64,000 bases of DNA, taken from Acidobacteriota bacterium (lineage in GTDB: Bacteria; Acidobacteriota; Terriglobia; Terriglobales; Acidobacteriaceae). Location: the NCBI GenBank assembly GCA_013289795.1, contig JABCZH010000001.1, positions 1-64,000 on the forward strand, written 5' to 3'. This document shows positions 8,970-18,379 of the stretch, in pieces (position 1 is the first letter of the stretch; the number at the start of each line of letters is the position of its first letter). Both the position numbers and the translations under genes were made by a program. The notes below the pieces were generated by a model that had not been told where the DNA came from, did not search any database, and saw nothing but the letters and a program-made list of their open reading frames with translations.

Positions 8970-10235
8970 ATGACCAGGCCCGACTTTCTGTGCTTTGCAG
9001 TCGCGGGAATGCTCCTCTGCTCCAGTTGTAACAAACCCGAGGATTTCCAGAAAGGCCTGCAAGAGAAGTTGATCAACGCCAAGTCAGGTGATGTCATCGA
9101 TCTGCCCGAAGGCAAATTTCATCTCGACCGCACGCTTTCACTTGCTGCCAACGGTGTCACGATTCGCGGCAAGGGTATGGACAAAACCATTCTCGCCTTC
9201 GCTGGACAGAAAACTGGCGCCCAAGGCGTGCTCATCAAAGCGAATGATTTCATCATCGAAGACATCGGCATTGAAGACACCGCCGGCGATGCACTCACCA
9301 TCCAGGACGGTTCCAACATCACCGTGCGCCGCGTGCGCACCGAGTGGACCCGCGGCCCCAAATCAGCTAACGGCCCTTACGGCATTTATCCCGTCAGCTG
9401 CAAGAACCTGCTGGTCGAGGATTCCGTCGCCCGCGGCGCTGCCGATGCCGGTATCTACGTCGGACAATCCGAAAATGTCATACTCCGCCGCAACCGTGTC
9501 GAGAACAACGTCGACGGCTTCGAGATCGAAAACACCGAGAACGTGGACGCCTACGAAAACGTTGCCACTCACAACACCGGCGGCATGGGAGTTTTCAATC
9601 TCCCCAATCTTCCCCGTCAGGGCGGACGCCACGTGCGCGTCTACAACAACCAGCTCGTCGACAACAACACTCCCAACTTTGCTCCCAAGAGCCTTGGGCC
9701 GATCTATTACTTGCCGACTGGCACCGGCATGTACATCATGGCTATCCGCGATGTTGAAGTGTCCAACAACAAGATTCAGAACAACAACACCGTCAACATC
9801 TACATCATCAACTACCACACCGGGGTGGATGAAGAATCGCTACGCGACACCGCCGCCTCCCCGATCACCCAGCAGGTTTTCGCGCCCGACGACAAGCGCT
9901 ACGATCCCTTCGTCCGCGACGTTTATCTCCATGACAATGACATCTCAGGTGGGGGCCAGTCGCCGGACAACCGCGTCGATGGGGTAAAGATGCTAGCCGC
10001 CGCTCTCGGCGGCAAGCTGCCCGACATTCTTTACGACGGAGTCGTCGACCCTGCCTGGGGTAAAAAGCCGAATTCGGGCCAGGTTTGCCTGTCTCAGAAT
10101 GGTGCTGCAAGTTTCTTGAATTTCGACGCGGGCGGTGGTATGAAGCATCCGGTTCACGACCTCAAGCGCTACGCGTGCACGCTGCCGGGGTTGACCGCGG
10201 TCACCATTCCAGAGGCCCCGGTCGGAGGCAAGTAA
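8970..10235 (+). CDS. Parallel beta-helix lipoprotein (TIGR03805-like)
   Basis: A 421-residue protein with a lipoprotein signal peptide (lipobox-like LLCSSC near residue 20). It is followed by many right-handed beta-helix turns with Asn ladders (for example VILRRNRVENNVDGFEIENTENVDAYENV and VEVSNNKIQNNNTVNIYI). It resembles the family that regularly sits beside a c-type cytochrome protein of the HNE_0200 type, and here the next gene is that partner. A role in binding or cleaving a polysaccharide-like ligand at the cell surface is likely but unproven. An SD (GGAGG) precedes the ATG. Confidence 0.82.
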   Translation: MTRPDFLCFAVAGMLLCSSCNKPEDFQKGLQEKLINAKSGDVIDLPEGKFHLDRTLSLAANGVTIRGKGMDKTILAFAGQKTGAQGVLIKANDFIIEDIGIEDTAGDALTIQDGSNITVRRVRTEWTRGPKSANGPYGIYPVSCKNLLVEDSVARGAADAGIYVGQSENVILRRNRVENNVDGFEIENTENVDAYENVATHNTGGMGVFNLPNLPRQGGRHVRVYNNQLVDNNTPNFAPKSLGPIYYLPTGTGMYIMAIRDVEVSNNKIQNNNTVNIYIINYHTGVDEESLRDTAASPITQQVFAPDDKRYDPFVRDVYLHDNDISGGGQSPDNRVDGVKMLAAALGGKLPDILYDGVVDPAWGKKPNSGQVCLSQNGAASFLNFDAGGGMKHPVHDLKRYACTLPGLTAVTIPEAPVGGK

Positions 10236-11317
10236 TGCGCCGCTGTTGGATGCGAAGTCTCTGCATCCTCGTTTTTCTCGTGTGCACTCTTTCAAGCTGC
10301 GGGCATTTGCTGGATCACAGTGTGCAGGCACACATTGAAAAACCATTTCCTAAGAAGCTTTCCGAGTGGGCATTGTTCAGGGTACGGGCCGGAGCTCTTA
10401 CTCCCAACAAGGGCGTCGTTCCTTACGACCTGAACACGCCGCTGTTCTCCGACTACGCGAGCAAATACCGTTTCGTCTGGATGCCAGATGGCACCGCTGC
10501 TCAATACCGTGAGGACGGGCCTTTGGAGTTTCCGGTGGGAACCGTGCTCGCCAAGACATTCGCTTTCCCGGTGGACGGTTCCAACACCGAAAGGTTGATC
10601 GAAACCCGTCTGCTGGTGCATGCGACCTCTGGCTGGACTCCGCTCCTCTATATCTGGGATGACAAGCAGCGCGACGCCGCTCTACAACTCGTACCGGACC
10701 CGGTGCCCATGAAGTGGACCGATGCCTCAGGCCGCCGTCACGAATTCAACTACGTGATTCCCAACGTGAACGAGTGTCATGAGTGCCATGACAATCAAAA
10801 GGTGTTTCTTCCCATCGGCCCCAAAGCGCGCAATCTGAACAAAGAGTATAAGTACGCCGAAGGAAGCGACAATCAGCTCGCCCACTGGGCCCGCATTGGA
10901 TATCTCCAGGGCCCGCCTGCGGTCGAAGCGCGCCCAAGAGCGGCCAAGTGGGACGATCCCAGCACCGGCTCACTCTCCGACCGCGCTGCCGCATACCTCG
11001 ACAACAACTGTGCCCACTGCCACCAGCCCGGCGGGCAAGCCGGCTACACCGGAGTCGATTTCCGCATCACCCAAACCGAAATCGCACGCCAAGGATTGTG
11101 CAAGCCGCCGAACTCCGCCGGCGAGGTCGGCTCTCTCCGCTACGACTTGGTCCCTGGCCGCCCCGATGAATCGATTTTGATTTACCGCCTGGAATCAACC
11201 GCCCCGAAGACTTCCATGCCGGCATTGAGCCGCGACGTCGTCCACGTAGAAGGCGTGGCGCTGCTGCGGCAATGGATTTCTTCGCTGCCCGGTGGATGTG
11301 GGAGTGGACGGAACTGA
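10235..11317 (+). CDS. Lipoprotein with two c-type haem sites (HNE_0200-like)
   Basis: A 360-residue protein translated from an ATG that overlaps the preceding stop as TAATG, implying translational coupling. The signal peptide ends at a lipobox-like LSSC. Two CxxCH haem motifs are visible: CHECH in NVNECHECHDNQKVF and CAHCH in DNNCAHCHQPGGQAG. The region between resembles the conserved family found next to beta-helix proteins. It probably acts in the periplasm as an electron-transfer partner of an oxidation step on whatever the beta-helix protein handles. Confidence 0.82.
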   Translation: MRRCWMRSLCILVFLVCTLSSCGHLLDHSVQAHIEKPFPKKLSEWALFRVRAGALTPNKGVVPYDLNTPLFSDYASKYRFVWMPDGTAAQYREDGPLEFPVGTVLAKTFAFPVDGSNTERLIETRLLVHATSGWTPLLYIWDDKQRDAALQLVPDPVPMKWTDASGRRHEFNYVIPNVNECHECHDNQKVFLPIGPKARNLNKEYKYAEGSDNQLAHWARIGYLQGPPAVEARPRAAKWDDPSTGSLSDRAAAYLDNNCAHCHQPGGQAGYTGVDFRITQTEIARQGLCKPPNSAGEVGSLRYDLVPGRPDESILIYRLESTAPKTSMPALSRDVVHVEGVALLRQWISSLPGGCGSGRN

Positions 11318-11327
11318 GTCCGCCGAC

Positions 11328-12347
11328 TTACCCGCCCATCGTCAACACCACCCGGAATCTCGCCTTTCCGCTGATCATCTGTTCGTAACCTTCGGCGACC
11401 TTTTCCAACGGGTAGCGCTCGATCATGGGACGCACTCCGCTCAGCGCGCTGAACAGCAACGTCTCCTCCGAATCTTTCGCGGTTCCCGACGGCCAGCCCT
11501 GAATCCCTCGGCGAGCCATGATGAGCTGCAACGGAGTGATGTTCAGTGGCTCCATGGTTGCACCCACCACCAGCAGCTTGCCACCCGGCGCAAGTCCGTC
11601 CACCAACGCTGACATGGATTTCGAATCAGGAGCGGTGGCCAGTATCACGCGGGCGCCTCCCAGTTTTTGCAGCGCAGCCGCTGGCTCTACGGCGCCGCTG
11701 TTAATATACTCATGCGCACCAAGTTTCCTGGCCAGCGCGTCCTTATCGCCACCGCGTCCGACGGCCACAGTGCGGAAGCCCATCTGCCGCGCGTACTGAA
11801 TTCCCAGATGTCCCAAGCCTCCAATGCCCTGCACGGCTACCAAGTCTCCGGCCCGCGCGCCTGCGTTGCGCATCGCGTTGAACACAGTAATCCCGGCGCA
11901 CATCAGTGGAGCAGCATGGTCCGCGGGCAATTCGTCAGGCATCGCAGCCACAGCTTCGGCAGGCACCACGATGTATTCGGCGTATCCGCCATCGAAATGG
12001 ATGGCCGTAATCCTCTCAACTTTGCAGAGGACGAAATCGCCACGCCGGCAAGGGTCGCACACAAAGCAATGACCGCCATGCCAGCCCACTCCCACGCGCT
12101 GGCCCGGCTTCCACTGCGTAACGTCGGAGCCGACCGCGTCAATCCGCCCAGCGATCTCATGACCGGGCACACGCGGATACTGCAAACCCGGCCACAGCCC
12201 ATCCTTGACCAGCACGTCGCTATGGCAGATGCCACACGCTTCCACTTTGATACGAACTTGCGCCCACCCCGGCTCAGGAATGGGGCGCTCTACGATCTCG
12301 AAATTACCTCCCGGCTTGCTAACCTGCACCGCCTTCATTTTCGACAT
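11328..12347 (-). CDS. Zinc-dependent alcohol dehydrogenase (MDR family)
   Basis: A 339-residue medium-chain dehydrogenase. The catalytic zinc ligands are Cys38 (with GICHSDV) and His63-Glu64 (PGHE). The structural zinc cysteines are in CFVCDPCRRGDFVLC, and the Rossmann motif is GIGGLGHLGIQYA. I moved the start to the ATG at 12347, which has GGAGGAAGG in front; the longer reading has no support. It follows gltX on the same strand after a 164-base gap. Substrate unknown; similar enzymes reduce or oxidise short alcohols and aldehydes. Confidence 0.92.
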   Translation of the reverse strand: MSKMKAVQVSKPGGNFEIVERPIPEPGWAQVRIKVEACGICHSDVLVKDGLWPGLQYPRVPGHEIAGRIDAVGSDVTQWKPGQRVGVGWHGGHCFVCDPCRRGDFVLCKVERITAIHFDGGYAEYIVVPAEAVAAMPDELPADHAAPLMCAGITVFNAMRNAGARAGDLVAVQGIGGLGHLGIQYARQMGFRTVAVGRGGDKDALARKLGAHEYINSGAVEPAAALQKLGGARVILATAPDSKSMSALVDGLAPGGKLLVVGATMEPLNITPLQLIMARRGIQGWPSGTAKDSEETLLFSALSGVRPMIERYPLEKVAEGYEQMISGKARFRVVLTMGG

Positions 12348-12511
12348 GATTCCTTCCTCCGTAGAGAGACCGAGAGTTGTGAAGCAGACCTTCGCGTCCG
12401 CAGCAAAAGTGGCTGGAAACACTGCTATAGATGGCTGAGCCACAAGCGGGGATGCAGAAAACGGCAGCAGCGAGAAATCGGACGCGACGAGCAGCACACA
12501 AAAGCAACAGC

Positions 12512-13984
12512 CTATTGGATCTTCGCAATCGCTTGCTCGACTCTCGCCAGCGTCGTCTCCTTCCCCAACACTTCCAGCGTCTCAAACAGTGGCGGGGCAT
12601 TCTTGCGGCCGCAGACTGCGACCCGAATCGGTTGGAACATCTGGCCGGCTTTGACCGCGAGCTCCTGCGCAGCGGGACGGAGAGCGGCGTCCAAAAGATC
12701 GTGTTTGAACTCGGTCTTCTCCAGTACCTCGCGGGCGCGCTGCAAGACCTTCTTCGCCATAGCCAGGTCTCCCTTTTGTGGGATGAGTTCAGCCGGGTCA
12801 TACGGCGCCAGATGATCCACGAAGAAGAAATCGGCAACCACCAGCACGTCGCGCAGCAGCTTGATGCGCTCACGGATGAGCGGCGTAACCCTCAGCATCT
12901 TGCCCGGATCAACGCTAAACCCGGCCTGGCAAGCGATGGGCAGCAGCCGCGCACTCAGGTCTTCGACGGTCGACGCCCGGATGTGCTCGGCGTTCAGCCA
13001 TACCGCCTTGGCATCGAAGGGATCTTCCTGAGTGAAATTGACCACCGCGTTCGCCCGATTAATGCCTTCGAGCGAGAACGCCTGAGTCAACTCCGGCACA
13101 CTCATTTGCTCGCGGTCATTCTTCGGGGACCAGCCCAGTAAGCACAAAAAGTTGACAAACGCTTCGGACAAAAACCCCGCGTCGCGATACGTTGTTACGC
13201 TAACCACCGGCCCGTGGCGCCGCTTGGAAAGCTTCGTCCCATCCGGCGCGACCAACAATGGCAGATGGGCAAATTGCGGCGGTTTCACACCCACCGCTTC
13301 GAAGATCAATACATGCTTGAAAGTATTGGTCAGGTGATCCTGGCCGCGAATGATGTGGCTGATGCGCAGGTCGGCGTCGTCTGCGCACGATGCCAGATGA
13401 TAAGTTGGCATTCCGTCGCTGCGCAGCAGGGCAAAGTCCTCAATGTCGGCCGCCGACTTTGCCTGCTCGCCATAAACCGCATCGTTGAAACAAACCGGCT
13501 GTCCGGCTTCGCGAGGCACTCGAAAGCGCAGAGCAAATGTTTCTCCGGCCGCTGCCCTGCGATCGCTCTCCCCGCGAGAAAGCTCTCGCATTCCCAGGTT
13601 AAACAGCCACGCAGCCTGCGTGCCTGACCGGTCAGCTTCCCCCGCATGTGCCGGAGTAAAGTCACGGTACGCCAGGCCTTTTTCGAAAATCGCCAAGGCA
13701 ATCTTGCGATGCAATTCCAACCGTTCCGATTGCTTGTATTCCTCGTCCCAACTCAGACCCAGCCATTTCAGGCCTTCGAAAATAGAACTTACCGAAGCTT
13801 CCGTATTGCGCTCCACGTCGGTGTCGTCGAGCCGCAGGATCATGGTACCGCCATTGTGGCGAGCATAAAGCCAGTTGAAGATGAACGTGCGGGCGCTGCC
13901 GACGTGCAAAAAGCCCGTCGGCGAGGGGGCAAAACGCACACGAGGGCCGCTCCCCGAGACTGCCAGATGCAAAGGATGGCTCAT
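12512..13984 (-). CDS. gltX: Glutamyl-tRNA synthetase
   Basis: A 490-residue class I synthetase. The HIGH element appears as [22 protein letters not shown] and the KMSKS element as [12 protein letters not shown]. The C-terminal helical anticodon-binding domain follows. The length is standard for bacterial GluRS. It diverges from the large signalling gene that starts at 14199. Confidence 0.97.
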   Translation of the reverse strand: MSHPLHLAVSGSGPRVRFAPSPTGFLHVGSARTFIFNWLYARHNGGTMILRLDDTDVERNTEASVSSIFEGLKWLGLSWDEEYKQSERLELHRKIALAIFEKGLAYRDFTPAHAGEADRSGTQAAWLFNLGMRELSRGESDRRAAAGETFALRFRVPREAGQPVCFNDAVYGEQAKSAADIEDFALLRSDGMPTYHLASCADDADLRISHIIRGQDHLTNTFKHVLIFEAVGVKPPQFAHLPLLVAPDGTKLSKRRHGPVVSVTTYRDAGFLSEAFVNFLCLLGWSPKNDREQMSVPELTQAFSLEGINRANAVVNFTQEDPFDAKAVWLNAEHIRASTVEDLSARLLPIACQAGFSVDPGKMLRVTPLIRERIKLLRDVLVVADFFFVDHLAPYDPAELIPQKGDLAMAKKVLQRAREVLEKTEFKHDLLDAALRPAAQELAVKAGQMFQPIRVAVCGRKNAPPLFETLEVLGKETTLARVEQAIAKIQ

Positions 13985-14048
13985 ACAAAGGTGGTCACTT
14001 GCGATGTTACGGGCCAGCGAAAAGCACCGTCAAGCTGCTCAATCCTTG

Positions 14049-14067
14049 GTAACCGGCGATCGGTTAC
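14049..14067. promoter_or_regulatory. Perfect inverted repeat between gltX and the c-di-GMP receptor
   Basis: GTAACCG (14049-14055) and CGGTTAC (14061-14067) are separated by GCGAT. It lies in the divergent intergenic region, 65 bases before gltX and about 130 before the signalling gene. It could be an operator for a dimeric regulator. It is not followed by a T-run, so it is not a terminator. Confidence 0.4.
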
Positions 14068-14198
14068 TGCGGAGGAACCAACTGGTTCTTCAGGATCATC
14101 CAAAACTGTTGTGTTGTGCGGGATCGTATGAAAACATAGCACTCACAGATTCGAGCCTGGTGGCTGCGGGAAAAAAGAATCGTAGATTTCCGTCTATT

Positions 14199-17100
14199 AT
14201 GAACAGTTTTGCCCTCAGTATGGTAATCGTGCCCGGGGTCGTCGCCCTGTTGTTGGTGCTGCTCTTCACCTATCTCTACGAGCAGAGTCGGCAACAATAC
14301 TTCCGCGCATGGCAACTCGCCTGGGCGTTCTACACCCTGCACTATGGCCTCGACGCCTGGGAGGCCCTCAATCATCCTGCGGCGCCGGTTTCATTTCTCG
14401 GGTCCCTCCTTCTGGTGGCCATGGCGATCTGCATCTACGTCTCTACCCGGCTAATGCGCGAAAAGTACCGCCTGCGCTGGGATGACATCGCTCTTGCCCT
14501 GGCCGGGATCGGCCTCGCCTGGTGGACTCTGTGGACGCAGATGGTTGGCGGCGCCTTTCAGCCAGCCATCTCCTCAACTCCACATTTGCCTCTGAACGTG
14601 GGCATCGGCGTGGTGCTCCTCTACTGCTCCGCCTATTTCTACCGTCACGCTCATCGCAAGAATTCCCTGGCCTTCACCCTGCTGGCCGTGTCGTTGGCTT
14701 TGTGGGCTGTGCTGCTGGTCTTCGGCGAGGTGCATGACCCGTTTGTCGTCATCTTCGGAAGCGCGGGCCATTTTCTCGGGCCCATTCCGCAGATGCTGCT
14801 CGGCATCGCCATGGTAATGGTGCTCTTTGAGAACGAGCGCAACGCCGTCCAGGAAAACGCGCTCGCCTTCTCCACCCTCGGGGTTGATCCCACACGGCTT
14901 CTCTCCGCCGAAGACCTGGTTCCGAGCTTGCAGAGCATTTTGGACCGCTTGGTGGCGCCGCTGCCCACCGCGCGGGCAATGATCTACGTTTCCGAGCGCT
15001 GGCGCGCCATTCTCCCTTCTGTGCAGCGCGGCTTTTCGCCCGAACTCGTGAACAACATGAAGAGGACGGGCGCCGGCGAATACATTGCCGAGCTGGCCTA
15101 CCGGCGTGGTGGATTCGTCACCTTTCGCAACGTCTCGGAAATGTCGGAGCCGCTTCCCGCCTTCCCGGGCGCCAAGTTTGAGCAGTTCCGCGAGGTCATG
15201 AAGCAGGAGAATGTCCGCAACTTCACTGCCGTCAGCCTGCAGACTCGCGAGCACAATTTCGGCGTCATCTTCTTTCCGGATGCAGCGCGCCACATGTTCG
15301 GGTCCTCCAACTTGCGCCTGCTGATCGGTCTGGCTCTGCAGATCGGACTGACCCTGGAAAACTACGTGATCATGCACGACGCCCAGCGTCGTACCAAGGA
15401 ATACGAACTCCTCACTCAGATCGGTCAGGCCATCAGCTCCCGGCTCGACCAGGATGAAATCCTGCGGACCGTCCACAAGGAACTGGGCCAGATATTCGAT
15501 ACCGGGAACTTCTACGTCGCGTTCGAGGAAGGGGATGAGATTCGCTTCGAGTTCGACGTGGAAGCCGGCCAGATCATGGCCAAGCGCTCTCGCCGTATCG
15601 ACAACGGGTTGACCGAGTACATTCTGCGCACTGGGCAGCCCTTGCTGATTCGCTCCGATCTGGAGAAAACCCGCGAACGCCTGGGGGTTACCTACATCCC
15701 CCCGCGTCCGGCGAAATGTTTCTGTGGCGCTCCCATTCTGCTCGGAGGAAAACCCGCCGGGGTCATGGCCGCCATGAACATGGACCGCGAACACGTTTTC
15801 GAGCAACGCGATCTGGAAGTGATGCAGACCGCCGCCGGCCAGGTCTCGGTCGCGGTCGAGAACGCCCGCTTGTTTGCCGAAGAGCAGCGGCGCTCGCGCC
15901 AGTTGGCGTTTCTCAACAGCATTTCGAAGACTGCCATCTCCAGCGGAGACTCCGAGCAAATGCTGTTGGAGATCGTCGGACACCTGCAGAAAAACTTCCG
16001 CTTCGATCACATCGGCATCGGAATCTTCGACTACATCCGCAAGGATATTGAGATCAAGGCCGAGGCCGGCATCACCGCCAAGGCCCTGGGCAAACGCATT
16101 CCGCTCGGCGTGGGCATTCTGGGACGTGTCGCCCGCACTGGCGAGAGCGCATTGGTGCAGACCACCGGTGAAGAAAACCTGCACGGCGTGCTCTCCGATT
16201 CGCGCTCTGTGCTGTGTATCCCCATCGCCTATGGCGAAACCTTGCTGGGCATACTGAACATTGAGAGCCACGAGGAAGATGCATTTTCACCCGATGACGT
16301 CTTGATCATGAACACGCTGGCCGACTTGCTGGCCACGGCGCTGCATAATTCCTTCGTGTTCCAGAAGCTGCAGCAACAATCGATTACGGACGGACTCACG
16401 GGCATCAAGACCCGGCGCTTCTTCTGGGAAGCTCTTACCTCGGAGTGGAAACGGGCATCACGCTCTGGCCGTCCGTTCTCGGTGGTACTGATCGATCTGG
16501 ACAAGTTCAAAGAGGTGAATGACAGTCTGGGTCACTTGGAAGGCGATTTGGTCCTGGCTCGCGTCGGCCGCTTGCTCGAGCAAAAGTGCCGCCAGTCGAA
16601 CGTGGTCGCCCGCTACGGAGGCGACGAATTTGTGATCCTCATGCCTGAAACCGGCATGGATCAGTCCCACAGCCTGGCCGAACGACTGCGGCAGTGGCTC
16701 TCGTCCGACCCCATGCTGCAGGAGCATCACATCACCGGCAGTTTTGGCGTGGCCAGTTTTCCCGTGCACGGCCTGTCCGTCGAGGACATCATTCGCGTCG
16801 CCGATTCCGGAATGTACGTTTCCAAGCACCACGGCGGGGACCGCGTTTCCATCTCTGATGAATTCGCCTCCGATGAGATCGGAGCGCTGCAACGGCAACA
16901 GATTTCCGCTTTCATTGAAGGCTTTTTGCAGCGGGAGCACAACGGCCCCGAGCATCTGGACGAGCTGCTCACCACCCTGAAAAAACTGTGCATCCGGGAA
17001 GATGGTGAGCAGGATTTCAATACCCAAGTATTGCGCGAAGCCATTGAGGCCCTGGCTCGTGCCGCGGAATTGCGGGAATTGAACGGCACTGGCCATGGTG

Positions 17101-17606
17101 AACTGGTGTCGCGCTACGCCCAACTGATCGCCCGCGCCCTGGGTCTCTCGCCCGAGGACCAGGATGACCTGGTTTACGCAGCCCGCATACATGACGTGGG
17201 AAAGATCTTCGTTCCCAACCGCATTCTCAACAAATCCGGCCCGTTGACCGAAGAAGAGTTTTACATGGTGAAATTGCACGCGCACATCGGGGCTGAGATT
17301 GTGGCCACCATCCCCGGAAGCGAGTCGCTGCGAGACGCCATCGAGCATCACCATGAGGCTTTCGATGGAAGTGGCTACCCCGATGGACTCCGCGGCGAAC
17401 AGATCCCTCTTTGGGGTCGTATCCTCGCCATCGCTGACGCCTACGTCAACATGACCACCGAGCGTTCCTTCGCTGGGGCCAAGAGCAGCGAACAAGCTCT
17501 AGCCGAGATGGAAGAACTGAGCGGTATCCGCTACGACGGGATGCTGGTGCGCCTCCTCTTCCACGAATTGAAAAGCGAGCGCACTCACCCCAGCCTGGGA
17601 GACTAA
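14199..17606 (+). CDS. Membrane receptor with GAF domains, GGDEF and HD-GYP (c-di-GMP turnover)
   Basis: I place the start at the ATG at 14199 (MNSFALSMVIVPGVVALLLV), giving 1135 residues. Residues 1-210 form about seven membrane helices. Two or three GAF-like domains follow (about 240-390, 400-560, 570-720). The GGDEF domain is intact (RYGGDEFVILMPETG), but the product-inhibition I-site reads RQSN rather than RxxD. The C-terminal HD-GYP domain keeps IHDVGK and HHHEAFDGSGYPDG. The protein may both make and degrade cyclic di-GMP in response to a membrane or small-molecule signal. It ends two bases before the convergent lytTR gene. Confidence 0.92.
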   Translation: MNSFALSMVIVPGVVALLLVLLFTYLYEQSRQQYFRAWQLAWAFYTLHYGLDAWEALNHPAAPVSFLGSLLLVAMAICIYVSTRLMREKYRLRWDDIALALAGIGLAWWTLWTQMVGGAFQPAISSTPHLPLNVGIGVVLLYCSAYFYRHAHRKNSLAFTLLAVSLALWAVLLVFGEVHDPFVVIFGSAGHFLGPIPQMLLGIAMVMVLFENERNAVQENALAFSTLGVDPTRLLSAEDLVPSLQSILDRLVAPLPTARAMIYVSERWRAILPSVQRGFSPELVNNMKRTGAGEYIAELAYRRGGFVTFRNVSEMSEPLPAFPGAKFEQFREVMKQENVRNFTAVSLQTREHNFGVIFFPDAARHMFGSSNLRLLIGLALQIGLTLENYVIMHDAQRRTKEYELLTQIGQAISSRLDQDEILRTVHKELGQIFDTGNFYVAFEEGDEIRFEFDVEAGQIMAKRSRRIDNGLTEYILRTGQPLLIRSDLEKTRERLGVTYIPPRPAKCFCGAPILLGGKPAGVMAAMNMDREHVFEQRDLEVMQTAAGQVSVAVENARLFAEEQRRSRQLAFLNSISKTAISSGDSEQMLLEIVGHLQKNFRFDHIGIGIFDYIRKDIEIKAEAGITAKALGKRIPLGVGILGRVARTGESALVQTTGEENLHGVLSDSRSVLCIPIAYGETLLGILNIESHEEDAFSPDDVLIMNTLADLLATALHNSFVFQKLQQQSITDGLTGIKTRRFFWEALTSEWKRASRSGRPFSVVLIDLDKFKEVNDSLGHLEGDLVLARVGRLLEQKCRQSNVVARYGGDEFVILMPETGMDQSHSLAERLRQWLSSDPMLQEHHITGSFGVASFPVHGLSVEDIIRVADSGMYVSKHHGGDRVSISDEFASDEIGALQRQQISAFIEGFLQREHNGPEHLDELLTTLKKLCIREDGEQDFNTQVLREAIEALARAAELRELNGTGHGELVSRYAQLIARALGLSPEDQDDLVYAARIHDVGKIFVPNRILNKSGPLTEEEFYMVKLHAHIGAEIVATIPGSESLRDAIEHHHEAFDGSGYPDGLRGEQIPLWGRILAIADAYVNMTTERSFAGAKSSEQALAEMEELSGIRYDGMLVRLLFHELKSERTHPSLGD

Positions 17607-17608
17607 CC

Positions 17609-18379
17609 CTACTTCGCACGCGTCTGGTCGAGAAACTCCCGCAACCGCGCGTATCCGCTTCGGCTCACCGGCAGCTGCGTTCCGTTGCTCAGCACCACCA
17701 TGTGATTATCTTTGCTGTAGGGTTCGACCTTGGTCACTTTCTCCAGATTCACAATGTACGAGCGATGAATACGCAAAAAGCGCGAGGGATCGAGCATGCC
17801 CTCCAGGCTCGAGATCGTCTGTTGCTTGAGGTGCTTCTTCCCTTCACTGGCTAGGGCAACGTAATCGTCTTGCGCTTCGGCGTAGTCCAATTTGGCGACC
17901 GGGATAATAAAGACTCGGCTGCCGTCCCTGACCACAATGCGCTCCAGGGGTTGCGAGGGCGGCCGGGCGCTGGATGAAAGTTCCGTCGGAGCCGGCAGCT
18001 TCCCGCCCAGCCGCTGGCGGGCGCGGTGCAGAGCCGTCTCGAAACGCTCAGCACTGAATGGTTTCAGCAGATAGTCAACGGCGTGGATGTCGAACGCACG
18101 AATGGCGTATTCATCATAGGCAGTCACAAAAACCACCGCCCGGTCGGTGCCAATCAATTCCAATACTTCGAAACCATCCAGCTTGGGCATCTGGATGTCG
18201 AGAAAAACCAGGTCCGGTTTCAGCTCGGTCACGGCTTTCACTGCCTCGAAGCCATTGGCGCACTCCGCCGCAATCTCAATCTCCTGATGGCCGGAAAGGA
18301 ATTCGCGCAGCATTTGCCGCGCCAGCTCTTCGTCATCCACGATTACTGCCCGGATTTTCTTGTCCATCGCTCCCCTCAT
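17609..18379 (-). CDS. LytTR-family response regulator
   Basis: A 256-residue regulator. The receiver domain has the acidic pair VDDEE, the phosphorylation site FLDIQMP and the conserved Lys in YLLKPF. The C-terminal LytTR DNA-binding domain contains FLRIHRSYIVNLEKV and the end LPVSRSGYARLREFL. Its ATG overlaps the stop of the upstream kinase gene as ATGA, so the two are translationally coupled and surely cognate. Likely targets are cell-envelope or surface genes, including perhaps its own operon. Confidence 0.95.
   Translation of the reverse strand: MRGAMDKKIRAVIVDDEELARQMLREFLSGHQEIEIAAECANGFEAVKAVTELKPDLVFLDIQMPKLDGFEVLELIGTDRAVVFVTAYDEYAIRAFDIHAVDYLLKPFSAERFETALHRARQRLGGKLPAPTELSSSARPPSQPLERIVVRDGSRVFIIPVAKLDYAEAQDDYVALASEGKKHLKQQTISSLEGMLDPSRFLRIHRSYIVNLEKVTKVEPYSKDNHMVVLSNGTQLPVSRSGYARLREFLDQTRAK

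Noticed and set aside
14574-16271. 565-codon open frame antisense to the c-di-GMP receptor
   Set aside because: It mirrors the codon pattern of a GC-rich gene with intact domains on the plus strand, and its product has no recognisable domain. Two further long antisense frames (16458-17495, 15098-15310) were rejected for the same reason.
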